From positions 1-43,130 of the forward strand of contig SHYW01000036.1 of assembly GCA_009692615.1 (NCBI GenBank): a stretch of 43,130 bases of DNA, in the 5' to 3' direction. The notes under the pieces are model-generated. The model saw nothing but the letters and a program-made list of their open reading frames with translations, did not search any database and was not told where the DNA came from. Below are positions 33,213 to 41,426 of this stretch, one piece after another. The DNA comes from Deltaproteobacteria bacterium (lineage in GTDB: Bacteria > Desulfobacterota > Binatia > UBA9968). Every line of letters begins with the position of its first letter. Within the stretch, counting starts at the first letter, position 1. The position numbers were made by a program, and so were the translations under genes.

Positions 33213-34199
33213 TCACGATCCCGGCTGCCAGCCCTTCGCGTGCAGCGCCGCATTAGCTTTACGCAGCACGGAAAAATCGAAAACCTTTTCCGCCGCCACA
33301 ACTTCTTTGAGCACCGCGGTCTTGGCGACAAACGCCGCCATGCGCTTCTGCGCCTCTTCGTTCACCGTACCGTCAGCGGTCATGGTCGGCCGCGAAGCGT
33401 CGTAAACTTTGGTCGCGATCTGCTCGTCGATCTTGAGAGCTTTGGTCAGAACGCGAATCGCGCCGCTGCGATTGTCGCGCGAATGGATAAAGCCCATCGC
33501 CGAAGCGCGCACGAAGTGCTCCACTAGCGCCGGCTCGGCGCGTAGGGTTTCGTCGCGGGCGACGATGCCGCCGCTCGCCAAGAGAATCCCCTGGTCTTTG
33601 AAGACTACCAGCTCGCGAAAGCCGGCGTCTTTGGCCGCAAACGTAAACGGCGCGATGATCATCGCGCCATCCACCGCGCCGGTGATCAAACTGGTCACAC
33701 GGGTATCCGCCGCGCCCAACGTAAGGATGGTCAAATCTTTGCCGGCGTCGATGCCGTTGGCGCTCAGCACTTCGCGCAGCAACAAATCGTCGATCACGCC
33801 GGGCCCGGACACGGCGATCTTTTTGCCGCGCAATAATTTTAGATTTTGCAGCTCGTTCTTGACGAAAAGCACATGCTGCGGCTTGTCGAAGTGCATCATC
33901 AAGACTTTCAGCGCGCCACCGCGCAAAGCCGTGTTCATGCCGACCAGCGGCACCCTGGAAAATTCTACACTGCCGCTGAGCACCGCCAGATTCGCCGTCG
34001 CCGCGCGCATGGCGATCAGCTCGACGTCCAACCCCTCGCTTGCGTAGCAACCATTCAACTTCGCCGTCAGAAACGACAGCCCGGCAATCGTGTAGCCTGG
34101 CATGGCGACACGTACCTTACGGGTTTGCGCCTCAGCGGTGCTTGCCGCAATCGCGGTAACAAGGATCGAATAGACAATTGTCCGAAACGTTCTGTTCAC
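33213..34199 (-). CDS. NMT1/TauA-type ABC substrate-binding protein upstream of the selenoprotein genes
   Basis: A 328-residue periplasmic binding protein. The start is GTG 34199 because GGAGG lies six bases upstream and a signal peptide follows at once (TIVYSILVTAIAASTAEA); a longer open frame to 34340 lacks both. The mature start KVRVAMPGYTIAGLSFLTAKLNGCYASEGLDVEL and the end FDFSVLRKANAALHAKGW follow the group's pattern and resemble the SBP at 21815. It is the first gene of the minus-strand string leading to the GrdE-like and GrdB-like genes. It probably supplies or senses the substrate of that enzyme (inference). No permease or ATPase gene is adjacent. Confidence 0.88.
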   Translation of the reverse strand: MNRTFRTIVYSILVTAIAASTAEAQTRKVRVAMPGYTIAGLSFLTAKLNGCYASEGLDVELIAMRAATANLAVLSGSVEFSRVPLVGMNTALRGGALKVLMMHFDKPQHVLFVKNELQNLKLLRGKKIAVSGPGVIDDLLLREVLSANGIDAGKDLTILTLGAADTRVTSLITGAVDGAMIIAPFTFAAKDAGFRELVVFKDQGILLASGGIVARDETLRAEPALVEHFVRASAMGFIHSRDNRSGAIRVLTKALKIDEQIATKVYDASRPTMTADGTVNEEAQKRMAAFVAKTAVLKEVVAAEKVFDFSVLRKANAALHAKGWQPGS

Positions 34200-34462
34200 C
34201 AAATGCCTCCATAACTCTAAATATACTTTTATCAGACCGATAGTAAAAAAGCTTTCGTCTGAAATTGTCGACGCGTCAGGACTATCTTTGCGCGCCGCGT
34301 CTGCTATAGTGCCTCTAACGATTGCTAACCTAACGTCCAAATAGAAAACACTCGGTCCAAAATCCCGAGTTTCAAAGAGGCGGTTCCTTAGGGTAACCGC
34401 CTCTTTGCGTTTCTAGTCTAGCAATCTGTTTGAAACCCGGACGCGGGCAACGACGCTGCTTC
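34200..34462. other. Gap with a terminator hairpin between the SBP gene and the GT/GH130 relic
   Basis: These 263 bases hold the upstream region of the minus-strand SBP gene and a strong hairpin at 34374-34411. No gene was seen. The open frame to 34340 on the minus strand is discussed with the SBP gene. Confidence 0.5.
34374..34411. terminator. Strong GC-rich terminator hairpin
   Basis: AAAGAGGCGGTT (34374-34385) pairs with AACCGCCTCTTT (34397-34408) around a short loop, followed by GCGTTTC on +. It would stop + strand transcription; what it originally terminated has been lost or lies on the other side of the deletion scar. Confidence 0.7.
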
Positions 34463-34899
34463 ATGAAACCAAACTTGAATCCATCGACGATCAAACGGAT
34501 CGCCTTCATCGGTAACTATCTGCCGGGCCAGTGCGGCATCGCGACGTTTACCACCGACCTGTGCAGGGCTGGCTGGTGATTTACCACGGTGTGCGCCAAA
34601 CCGCCGCCGGGGCGATTTACCGCTTAGGCCTGGCGCTCTTCGATTTAGCGCGGCCGGAAGTCTGTCTCAAACGCAGCAACCAATGGGCATTCGCCCCGGA
34701 GACGCCCTACGAGTTGCACGGCGACGTCGACAGTGTGGTCTTTCCCTGCGGCACGACGGTGGTTGCCGACAGCGACACGCTCGATGTCTATTACGGCGCC
34801 GCCGACACTAGCATTGCGATGGCCACCGGCAGCATACGGCAAATCCTTGAGTGGCTTGAAAAAGATGGCGATCAACCAGCGACAACTCTCAACCCTTGA
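34463..34899 (+). pseudogene. Deletion scar: glycosyltransferase 5' end joined to GH130 3' end
   Basis: ATG 34463 begins a family-4-like glycosyltransferase opening (RIAFIGNYLPGQCGIATFTTDLC, residues 12-34). At about 34566 the DNA changes to the last 110 codons of a GH130 beta-mannoside phosphorylase-type protein (GWLVIYHGV, YRLGLALFDL, VVFPCGTTVV, DVYYGAADT). That part runs in the +1 frame to TGA 34899, so the first frame stops at 34577. Glycosyltransferase and GH130 genes often sit side by side, so one deletion between them explains the scar. Neither half can be functional. Confidence 0.8.
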
Positions 34900-34910
34900 A
34901 AGGAACAGTC

Positions 34911-35087
34911 ATGGCTACTGAGACATTTAAGAAACGGCAAAAAGAAACCGCCCGCAAGGAAAAGAAAATGCTAAAGCTCGCGCGCCGCCAGGAACGCAAG
35001 AATGAGAAAGTGCCGGGCGTCAACAGCTTGGATGAAGATATTTTGTTACTGGAGCAAGCCCAGGCTCAACCCGAGCCGACAAACTAA
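34911..35087 (+). CDS. Small lysine-rich helical protein
   Basis: A 58-residue protein with a basic, probably helical first half (ETFKKRQKETARKEKKMLKLARRQERKNEK) and an acidic tail ending EQAQAQPEPTN. GAAAGGA lies seven bases before ATG 34911. Function is not recognised; small basic proteins with this layout may bind nucleic acid or ribosomes. It lies between the GH130 relic and carD, in the same direction. Confidence 0.7.
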   Translation: MATETFKKRQKETARKEKKMLKLARRQERKNEKVPGVNSLDEDILLLEQAQAQPEPTN

Positions 35088-35147
35088 GGAATCGGCACGC
35101 GCCATTTTTCAGCATCGCGTGGCCCCTAACCTGAAGAGGAGAATCGG

Positions 35148-35642
35148 ATGACATTGAGCGTTGGCGAAAAAGTGATCTATCCCAGTCACGGCCCCTGTTT
35201 GATCGGCGCCGTAGTCAACAAATCGGTGGGCGGCACCTCGACCGCTTTCTACCGCCTGGCGCCCCTTGAAGATTCCGGCGGCGAGCTGTTCATCCCGGTC
35301 GACAAAATCAAAGCGGTTGGCGTCCGCCAGCTGTTGCAGCGCTCGGAGATACCCAAATTGCTCCATCACTTGAAGAGCGAAATCGTAAAAACGCGGAACT
35401 GGAAGCAACGCGCTAGCGACAACGCTAAATTGATGGCTTCCGGCTCGGCTTTCGATCTCGCCGAGATTATCGAATCGCTCACCGAGTTGAACGAGACCAA
35501 AGCGCTGGCGCCCCACGATCGGCAAACTTTGGAACGCGCCAAGAAACTACTGGTCTGCGAGATCGCCGAAGTCCTGGGCGAGACCAAAATCCAGGCCGAA
35601 CAACATGTCGACAAGGCGCTCCAAGTGCGCAAAGCCGAATAA
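35148..35642 (+). CDS. carD: CarD/CdnL-family transcription regulator
   Basis: A 164-residue regulator that binds RNA polymerase beta and stabilises open promoter complexes. The N-terminal Tudor-like RNAP-interacting domain (about 1-60) shows GEKVIYPSHGPCLIGAVVN and FIPVDKI. The C-terminal helical DNA-binding part (about 65-160) has the LKSEIVKTRNWKQRASDNAKLMASG segment and ends in a long helix pair. AGAGGAG precedes ATG 35148. In this island it stands among small genes of unknown role, so it could be a secondary CarD paralogue rather than the essential one. That cannot be told from the window. Confidence 0.88.
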   Translation: MTLSVGEKVIYPSHGPCLIGAVVNKSVGGTSTAFYRLAPLEDSGGELFIPVDKIKAVGVRQLLQRSEIPKLLHHLKSEIVKTRNWKQRASDNAKLMASGSAFDLAEIIESLTELNETKALAPHDRQTLERAKKLLVCEIAEVLGETKIQAEQHVDKALQVRKAE

Positions 35643-35695
35643 CGCTGCGCGCTGCGGGAACTCAGATTGCGAAGCGCGGTTAACGGAGTGAACAA

Positions 35696-35923
35696 ATGAA
35701 AACCAGCATCGCCTACAAGAACTGTCTGATTCGCGGCGAGTCGTTTCAACGGGAAAAGAACGGCAAATGGATCTCGCAATACAACTGCACGCGGCAGAAC
35801 AACGGTATCAAAGGCCAAGACTTTCCCTCCCAGCAGTTTCAACTCAGTGAGGTTTTTGCCACCGAAGACGAGGCCGATGACTTTGCCATGAAAAAGGCGA
35901 TGGAGCGAATCGATCAAAATTAA
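35696..35923 (+). CDS. Small conserved protein, member 1 of a duplicated 75-residue family
   Basis: A 75-residue protein with a beta-strand start (YKNCLIRGESFQ), a KNGKWISQY strand and a helical C terminus (EDEADDFAMKKAMERID). It is homologous over the whole length to the 75-residue protein at 38152-38379, with the shared pattern YKNCLI, ESF, E-EAD-FA and a terminal W/R-ID/VD. Function unknown. GGAGTG lies upstream of ATG 35696. It follows carD by 53 bases. Confidence 0.75.
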   Translation: MKTSIAYKNCLIRGESFQREKNGKWISQYNCTRQNNGIKGQDFPSQQFQLSEVFATEDEADDFAMKKAMERIDQN

Positions 35924-35993
35924 CCGCGCCAGCAGTCAACGGTTTTAGGCTGCGGGCGACCCTGGGGTAGCCCCGGCCTAAACCAAAGATTTG

Positions 35994-36677
35994 ATGATGA
36001 TTCAACAGAAGCCCCAAGCCGATCAGTTCAAAGAGCAATTACGCGACTCGTTGCAGCGCGCCACCGCCAACGCCCACGCCATCAAGATTGCTCGTCACGC
36101 CAACGTTTACACCTGCGGCGAGCAAGACGAGATGGTTTACTTCATCGAGAGCGGCCAGATCAAACTGCTGATGCTCTCCGCCGAAGGCAGAGAGTGTCTG
36201 CTGGCGATCCACAGCGGCGGCGACATCTTCGGCGAGCTCTGCCTTTCCGGCTTGGGCGCGCGGCTGGAAACCGCCACGGCGATGAAATCGACGACGGTCA
36301 AACAGATTCCCTGCGGATTATTTTTTGCCCGTCTGAACCACGAGTCGTTGATGGAAGGTTTCGTGCGCTACCTGGCGGTACGGGTTGCCGACCAGCAACA
36401 GGTGATCGCCAATCTGGTCACGGTGGATAGCGAACAGCGCTTGGGCCAGACATTGTTACAGTTGGCGCGCACCATGGGCAAGAAAGATCCGCACAGCATC
36501 CGCATCGAGCTCAAGATCACCCATGAAGAACTATCTGCGATGGTCGGCACCACCCGGCCGCGGATCAGCTTATTCATGCAGCGCTTTCACAATCTCGGCC
36601 TGATCGAGACCAATGAAGATCGCTTCCTCATCATCAAAGAAAAAAAACTTACCGCTTACTTGGCACAGATCGCATAG
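35994..36677 (+). CDS. Crp/Fnr-family transcription regulator
   Basis: A 227-residue regulator. Residues about 15-130 form a cyclic-nucleotide-binding-like beta-roll (VYTCGEQDEMVYFIESGQIKLLML, GGDIFGELCLSG). The C-terminal winged HTH (about 145-225) contains ITHEELSAMVGTTRPRISLFMQRFHNLGLIE, the Crp-type recognition helix with TTRPRIS. There are no FNR-type cysteines at the N terminus, and the cAMP-binding Arg is not clearly conserved. The ligand is unknown. The start is ATG 35994 (or the next codon, 35997); a TTG precedes it. The desaturase gene follows 77 bases later. Confidence 0.88.
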   Translation: MMIQQKPQADQFKEQLRDSLQRATANAHAIKIARHANVYTCGEQDEMVYFIESGQIKLLMLSAEGRECLLAIHSGGDIFGELCLSGLGARLETATAMKSTTVKQIPCGLFFARLNHESLMEGFVRYLAVRVADQQQVIANLVTVDSEQRLGQTLLQLARTMGKKDPHSIRIELKITHEELSAMVGTTRPRISLFMQRFHNLGLIETNEDRFLIIKEKKLTAYLAQIA

Positions 36678-36754
36678 CATCCCTGCCGTCCCTGAGTTCT
36701 ACCAATGAATCGATCAGCGCCGCGGCGAGCCAACTTAAATAGGCTTTTCACTTC

Positions 36755-37804
36755 ATGAGGTGTGCAGTGTTAGACCAGCAAAATGAATCTATCCCTAATA
36801 CAACCAAGACCGGATGGTATGAGATCACTGGCAAGTTTGGCCGCTCCCATCTCGGCAAATCCTTATGGCAAGTTCTCAACACCATGGTTCCTTATATCGC
36901 ACTATGGGCGGCGATGGCGTATCTGGTGCAGCATGGTTTCCCCTATTGGCTGACCCTCGCGGTGGCGCTGGTTGCGGGCGGCTTCCTAGTGCGAGTATTC
37001 ATCCTGTTCCATGATTGTTGTCATGGTTCGTTCTTCGCGTCGCGCCAGGCCAATACGATCCTCGGCTACATCACCGGCGTGCTCGCCTTCACGCCGTTTG
37101 AAGATTGGCGCCGCGCCCACAACACCCATCACGCCACGGCGGCCAACTTGGACCGGCGCGGCATCGGCGACGTGTGGACCATGACCGTCGAAGAGTATCT
37201 GACGGCATCGAAATGGCGCCGCATCGCCTACCGCTTCTACCGCCACCCATTTATCGCTCTCGGTTTGGCGTCGCCGCTGCTCTTTTTGTTCCTCCATCGA
37301 TTTCCCACCCGAGGCGCAGGGAAACGCGAACGCCGCAGCGTGTTTCGCACCAATCTGGCGCTCGTGATCATTGCCGCGCTGGCCAACGAAACCATCGGTT
37401 TGCGTACCTATCTGCTGGTGCAACTGCCAATCATTCTGATCGCCGGCAGTCTGGGCCTCTGGCTGTTCTACATTCAGCATCAATTTGAGGACGTTTACTG
37501 GATCCGCCATGAAGCTTGGGATCCGCTCAAAGTGGCGCTCGAAGGCAGCTCCTATTTCAAGTTGCCGAAAGTCCTCCAATGGTTCACCGGCAACATCGGC
37601 TTTCATCACGTTCATCACGTGCGCCCGAGCATTCCCAATTACAACTTGCAACCATGCCACGACCACATTCCGGCGTTTCAGGAAGTCAAAATCATGACCC
37701 TGCGAAGCAGCTTGAAGACTCTGCAACTGCGGCTATGCGATGAAAAGCGCAAAAAGCTGGTGAGCTTTCGCGCGTTGAAGACGCTGCGCGAACAGCATCC
37801 TTAA
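36755..37804 (+). CDS. Membrane fatty acid desaturase (omega-6/DesA type)
   Basis: A 349-residue integral-membrane diiron desaturase. The three histidine boxes are LFHDCCHGS, HNTHHATA and HHVHH, in order, with hydrophobic helix pairs between them, as in acyl-lipid desaturases. It adjusts membrane fluidity, usually in cold. A GTG at 36767 with GAGGTG just upstream could be the true start; I keep ATG 36755. It follows a Crp/Fnr gene by 77 bases on the same strand, so that regulator may control it. Electrons must come from a ferredoxin or similar encoded elsewhere. Confidence 0.9.
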   Translation: MRCAVLDQQNESIPNTTKTGWYEITGKFGRSHLGKSLWQVLNTMVPYIALWAAMAYLVQHGFPYWLTLAVALVAGGFLVRVFILFHDCCHGSFFASRQANTILGYITGVLAFTPFEDWRRAHNTHHATAANLDRRGIGDVWTMTVEEYLTASKWRRIAYRFYRHPFIALGLASPLLFLFLHRFPTRGAGKRERRSVFRTNLALVIIAALANETIGLRTYLLVQLPIILIAGSLGLWLFYIQHQFEDVYWIRHEAWDPLKVALEGSSYFKLPKVLQWFTGNIGFHHVHHVRPSIPNYNLQPCHDHIPAFQEVKIMTLRSSLKTLQLRLCDEKRKKLVSFRALKTLREQHP

Positions 37805-37992
37805 ACCTGGCGCTAGGAAGTTTTAAATCTCCACAACTCGGCTTGCTATCACCGGTCAATTTACCTAGGCTCGGGACTCCTCACCAGCGACATAGGGTTC
37901 CCCTCAGAGGTTACCTGAAATCCATCAAGTAAGCCTTCGCCTCACCCTCCCCACCGCCGCGCACCGTCGACGGCGACAAAAGGAGTCATGGA

Positions 37993-38127
37993 ATGAGTCC
38001 ATTGTTGGCCATCGCCATCCCTGTGGCGTTAACCATGATCGGTATCATCTTGCATCGCCTGCAGACCCGCCGCGATGGACCCCAGTATTGTTTTAGCGAA
38101 AGCAAAAAACTCAGTCATCGGCGCTAA
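37993..38127 (+). CDS. Tiny membrane protein (44 residues)
   Basis: ATG 37993 follows AAAAGGAG; an ATG five bases earlier stops after two codons. The product has one hydrophobic helix (PLLAIAIPVALTMIGIILH, residues 3-21), then a basic tail (RLQTRRDGPQY) ending KKLSHRR. Positive tail residues predict the C terminus in the cytoplasm. Too short for usual gene callers. It lies 25 bases before the next gene and belongs to the same string. Function unknown. Confidence 0.65.
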   Translation: MSPLLAIAIPVALTMIGIILHRLQTRRDGPQYCFSESKKLSHRR

Positions 38128-38151
38128 GGCGAAGGGGCCAAGGAGCGATTT

Positions 38152-38379
38152 ATGAAAAACGAGCTGACCTACAAAAACTGCCTGATTCACAGTGAGTCGT
38201 TTGAGCTCGGCCAACGCGGCAGCTGGGTGCCGCGCTTTAGATTGACGCAGCAAAACAGTAACGGTCCCTCAAACCGTGCGCTCGCATCTCACGATCGACT
38301 CGATAAAGTTTGCCGCACCGAAGCGGAGGCCGACGCCTTCGCGATAAAAGAGGCCATACGCTGGGTCGATAACAAGTGA
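38152..38379 (+). CDS. Small conserved protein, member 2 of the duplicated 75-residue family
   Basis: A 75-residue paralogue of the protein at 35696, sharing YKNCLIHSESFE, the WVPRFRLTQQN strand and EAEADAFAIKEAIRWVD. CAAGGAG lies eight bases before ATG 38152. The second copy suggests the family is useful to this island or that the island arose by duplication around the desaturase gene. Function unknown. Confidence 0.75.
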   Translation: MKNELTYKNCLIHSESFELGQRGSWVPRFRLTQQNSNGPSNRALASHDRLDKVCRTEAEADAFAIKEAIRWVDNK

Positions 38380-38476
38380 CCGTGGTTGGCGCCAGGCGGG
38401 CGATCCGCGCGGTGCCTCTCTCGATCGCGGTCAAGCGCCAATAGCCGAGCGATGACGACGAAAGGAAGGGACTAGA

Positions 38477-38641
38477 ATGTTATGGTTTATTTTGGCAATG
38501 ATTGTGGTCACCGGACTGCTGGGATTTTTTGGCACGCTCACGCTGGTTAGCGGCATTATTCAACTAGTCGTGATTTGTGCTTTCGTGGTGCTCGGGATTC
38601 TGCGCATTCGGCGTAACTACAAGGATAATGATTCCTATTGA
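38477..38641 (+). CDS. Small two-helix membrane protein (DUF1328/YtjA-like)
   Basis: A 54-residue protein, almost wholly hydrophobic (MLWFILAMIVVTGLLGFFGT, then a second helix LVVICAFVVLGILRI) with a charged end RRNYKDNDSY. It resembles the YtjA/DUF1328 small membrane proteins in size, helix spacing and the GFFG turn. GGAAGG lies just upstream of ATG 38477. The stop overlaps the next ATG by TGATG. Role unknown; such proteins are often stress-induced. Confidence 0.75.
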   Translation: MLWFILAMIVVTGLLGFFGTLTLVSGIIQLVVICAFVVLGILRIRRNYKDNDSY

Positions 38642-38654
38642 TGCCGGTCGCCCG

Positions 38655-38884
38655 ATGAAGACTAAATCGATCATCCAATTCGGCATCGCGCTGATCTTCT
38701 TGGCCATCACGGCGTTTATCTACCCGTTGGTGACTCACACCAGTCGCGAGCAGCGCGTCGCCCTTGGCCCGCTGCATGCTATCCCGAGATTCATGATATC
38801 TTATTGCTGTCGCCGCTCCTCGGCGGCTTGGTGTTGGCCGGCGGCATTGTCCTAGTCGTTATCGGGGTGAAGCATTCATCATAA
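38655..38884 (+). pseudogene. Frameshifted DUF3185-like small membrane protein gene
   Basis: ATG 38655 starts a first hydrophobic helix (IIQFGIALIFLAITAFIY) and the ALGPLHA segment, then the frame runs into nonsense-like residues (CCRRSSAAWCWP). From about 38786 another frame gives LLLSPLLGGLVLAGGIVLVVIGVK, ending TAA 38884. Together they match the layout of DUF3185 proteins: helix, REQRVALGPLHA, then PLLGG helix. One small insertion or deletion near 38775-38786 explains the break. A sequencing error is equally possible. Confidence 0.7.
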
Positions 38885-38900
38885 GCACGAATACTCGAGA

Positions 38901-40559
38901 ATGGCTGAAACTAACTTAGAAAACTCAGCTTCGTTTCTTAACTACGCGCCGATACCGCTGGAATTCGGCACCAGTGGACTACGCGGTCTGGTCAAAGATA
39001 TCACCGACCTCGAAGCTTACATCAACGTCAAAGCGACGCTCCAGTATTTATTGAACTGCCACGACATCGCCGCCGGCAGCATCGTCGTCATCGCCGGCGA
39101 TTTACGGCCGAGCAGCGATCGCATCATGGCCGCCTGCGCTCAAGCGGTAATCGATGCCGGCTGTCGCGTGGAGAACGCCGGGAAAATCCCGACGCCGGCA
39201 CTGGTCGCCCACGCCATCGCCGATCGCCGCGCCGGAGTGATGGTGACAGGCAGCCACATCCCCTTCGACCGTAACGGCATCAAACTCAATAAAAGCGCCG
39301 GTGAGCTGCTCAAGTCGGACGAACCGGCGATCCTGCGGGAAGTCGCGCGCGTGCGCGCCGAAGAGTATCGCCGCAGCTCGACGGAATCACAGTTCAACAC
39401 AAGCGGCATGCTCAAGATCGCGCCGGTGCTACCGGTGCTCGATGTTACGGCGCAAGAAAATTATCTCCACCGCTATCTGAATTGCTTTAAGCGCAATGGC
39501 CTCGCCGGCCGGCACGTGCTCGTCTATCAGCATTCCGCGGTGGGGCGCGACTTGTTGGTGCGTATCCTGCGCGAACTCGGCGCCGCTGTCATCAGTGCCG
39601 GCCGCAGCGACACTTTTATTCCCATCGACACCGAGAACATCACCGACGAACAATTGAAGCGCTTGGAAGCCTTGGCGCTCAACGCGGAATCTGCCGAAGG
39701 AGCGATCGACGCCATTGTGTCGACGGATGGCGATTCCGACCGGCCGTTGGTTTGTGCCGTGCTGCCGGCTAACCAAATTAAGCCTGGCGGCCGACGGGTG
39801 CGTTTTTTACCCGGCGATCTGCTCGGCATCGTCACCGCCGAATACCTGCGCGCCGATGCGGCGGCAGTACCGATCAGCGCCAACGACGCCGTCGAACGAC
39901 GGCTGCACGAACGCAACATCTTGCTCAAGCATACCAAAATTGGCTCGCCCTACGTCGTCGCCGCTCTCGACGCATTGCGCGGCGCGGGAAACGACCAACG
40001 GATCGTCGGCTGGGAGGCCAACGGCGGATTTTTGACCGGCAGCGAGATAAGGTTGCATGCTGGCCAATTATTGCCGGCGCTGCCGACCCGCGACGCGCTG
40101 CTGCCGATCTTGGCCAATCTGTTCGCCGCCGCCGAGCAAGGCATTAGTTTATCGACTTTGTGGGATCGCTTACCGGCGCGCTTTGGCCGGGCCGGCTTGC
40201 TCGACAACTTCCCGGTAACCGCGAGCAAGACGATTCTGCAGCGACTGATTCCAGACAGTGACGTCGTCGACGTGAATTTCGCAATTGCCAATGAAAAATG
40301 GCAAGATTGTAAAGTGAGCTTAGCGCGCGTCTTTACCCCCGCGCTCGGATTCACGGACATCGAGCGCGTCAACACGCTTGACGGAGTGCGGATTTATTTT
40401 CGTAACGGCGACATCGCCCATATCCGGCCTTCGGGCAACGCGCCCCAGCTGCGCATTTACGCCAACGGCGATTCCCAAGCGCGCGCCGACGCCATCGTCG
40501 CCGGCGCCGTGCGCGAACCGGACGGCATCTTGCGCCAGCTGGAACGAGCGCTTTCCTGA
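38901..40559 (+). CDS. Phosphohexomutase (phosphomannomutase/phosphoglucomutase family)
   Basis: A 552-residue alpha-D-phosphohexomutase. It interconverts 1- and 6-phosphohexoses. The opening EFGTSGLRG is the substrate-binding N-terminal motif. The phosphoserine loop is VMVTGSHIPFDRNG, with Ser in TGSHIP; relatives often have TASHNP. The metal loop is STDGDSDRPL, the sugar-binding loop GWEANGGFL and the C-terminal phosphate loop RPSGNAPQLRIY. All four domains are thus present. It may serve glycan precursor synthesis, in line with the GT/GH130 scar and nucleotide-sugar dehydrogenase in the window. It starts 16 bases after the DUF3185-like relic. Confidence 0.9.
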   Translation: MAETNLENSASFLNYAPIPLEFGTSGLRGLVKDITDLEAYINVKATLQYLLNCHDIAAGSIVVIAGDLRPSSDRIMAACAQAVIDAGCRVENAGKIPTPALVAHAIADRRAGVMVTGSHIPFDRNGIKLNKSAGELLKSDEPAILREVARVRAEEYRRSSTESQFNTSGMLKIAPVLPVLDVTAQENYLHRYLNCFKRNGLAGRHVLVYQHSAVGRDLLVRILRELGAAVISAGRSDTFIPIDTENITDEQLKRLEALALNAESAEGAIDAIVSTDGDSDRPLVCAVLPANQIKPGGRRVRFLPGDLLGIVTAEYLRADAAAVPISANDAVERRLHERNILLKHTKIGSPYVVAALDALRGAGNDQRIVGWEANGGFLTGSEIRLHAGQLLPALPTRDALLPILANLFAAAEQGISLSTLWDRLPARFGRAGLLDNFPVTASKTILQRLIPDSDVVDVNFAIANEKWQDCKVSLARVFTPALGFTDIERVNTLDGVRIYFRNGDIAHIRPSGNAPQLRIYANGDSQARADAIVAGAVREPDGILRQLERALS

Positions 40560-40728
40560 GCGATCTCGCTTTTTTTTAGTAACCGTCCAAAACTAGACGG
40601 TAACCGCTCGACAGTGAGCGTAAAGTATTTAAGGCACTGGCATAGGGTTTCTCTTTACGACCACTTTGAAATTCTTCAAGGTCGCCGTCCGGCTCCACCC
40701 TCTAACCGATTCAATCCAGGAGGTTGAT
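40560..40728. other. Gap with small hairpins after the phosphohexomutase gene
   Basis: ACCGTC/GACGGT and CGCTC/GAGCG pairings follow a T8 run within 60 bases of the stop codon (about 40570-40620). These may terminate the phosphohexomutase transcript. No gene was seen. Confidence 0.4.
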
Positions 40729-41049
40729 ATGTATAGTCGCAACGTCAGTTTTAAGCTCAAGTCGAAATGCAGCGCTGAATTTACCAGCATTCTCGAAGGC
40801 CAGGTCATTCCCTTGCTGCGCCGGCAAAAAGGCTTCGAGGACGAGATCAGCTTCATCGCGCCGGAACGCAACGAAGCGGTGGCGATCAGCCTTTGGGAGA
40901 CCAAGGCCGACGCTGAGGCCTACAGCCAAAAAACCTATCCGGATATCCTGCGTACCCTGTCCAATGTGATCGACGGCGCGCCCTTGGTGCAAGCTTTCGA
41001 GGTCGCCAACTCGACCTCGCACCAAATCGCCGCCAGTGCGGTCAGCTAG
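40729..41049 (+). CDS. ABM-fold (dimeric alpha-beta barrel) small protein
   Basis: A 106-residue protein starting at ATG 40729 after AGGAGG. The pattern NVSFKLKSKCSAEFTSILEGQVIPLLRRQKGFED, then ISFIAPERNEAVAISLWETKADAEAY (residues about 45-70), is that of antibiotic-biosynthesis-monooxygenase-like ferredoxin-fold domains. Many members are small oxygenases or heme/quinone binders; others have no known activity. No signal peptide. It stands alone between gaps of about 150 bases on both sides. Activity not assignable. Confidence 0.75.
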   Translation: MYSRNVSFKLKSKCSAEFTSILEGQVIPLLRRQKGFEDEISFIAPERNEAVAISLWETKADAEAYSQKTYPDILRTLSNVIDGAPLVQAFEVANSTSHQIAASAVS

Positions 41050-41204
41050 TTTGAGGCTCTGACCCGGCAACAATAGGGCCGGAATTATTTTTGCTATTGT
41101 TCAATATTAGACAGAACTCCGTTGACGAGCCGGATTATTGTTATCACCAAGTGCCGCAGCAGTGAGTAAACGGCGCGAGATATACCGGGAAGAAGGACGT
41201 TTAC

Positions 41205-41426
41205 ATGGCTTTTCGTTCACATTCGCCGCGCCAGTCCGGCGCTTCGATGAGCAGCAGCGATTGCGAATCCTGCAGCCATCGGTGTTGCACCACCTGCGAA
41301 GACAGCTCGCTGTCGAAACAGTACTCAGACTATTGGATTTGTCATCTGTGCGGTGCCTTGAGTCCGCGCTGGCAAAAATCGCAATTATTAAGGGAGGAAA
41401 CGACTGATGGATTGGCAGAAAATTAA
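41205..41426 (+). CDS. Small cysteine-rich protein
   Basis: A 73-residue protein from ATG 41205 (AAGAAGGA upstream). Two cysteine clusters, CESCSHRCCTTC (about 20-31) and ICHLCG (about 45-50), can form one or two zinc- or iron-binding sites. No family is recognised. The stop at 41426 overlaps the start of the next gene by 20 bases, suggesting co-translation. An alternative open frame through the same DNA (41138-41407) has no cysteine pattern or ribosome binding site. Confidence 0.6.
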   Translation: MAFRSHSPRQSGASMSSSDCESCSHRCCTTCEDSSLSKQYSDYWICHLCGALSPRWQKSQLLREETTDGLAEN

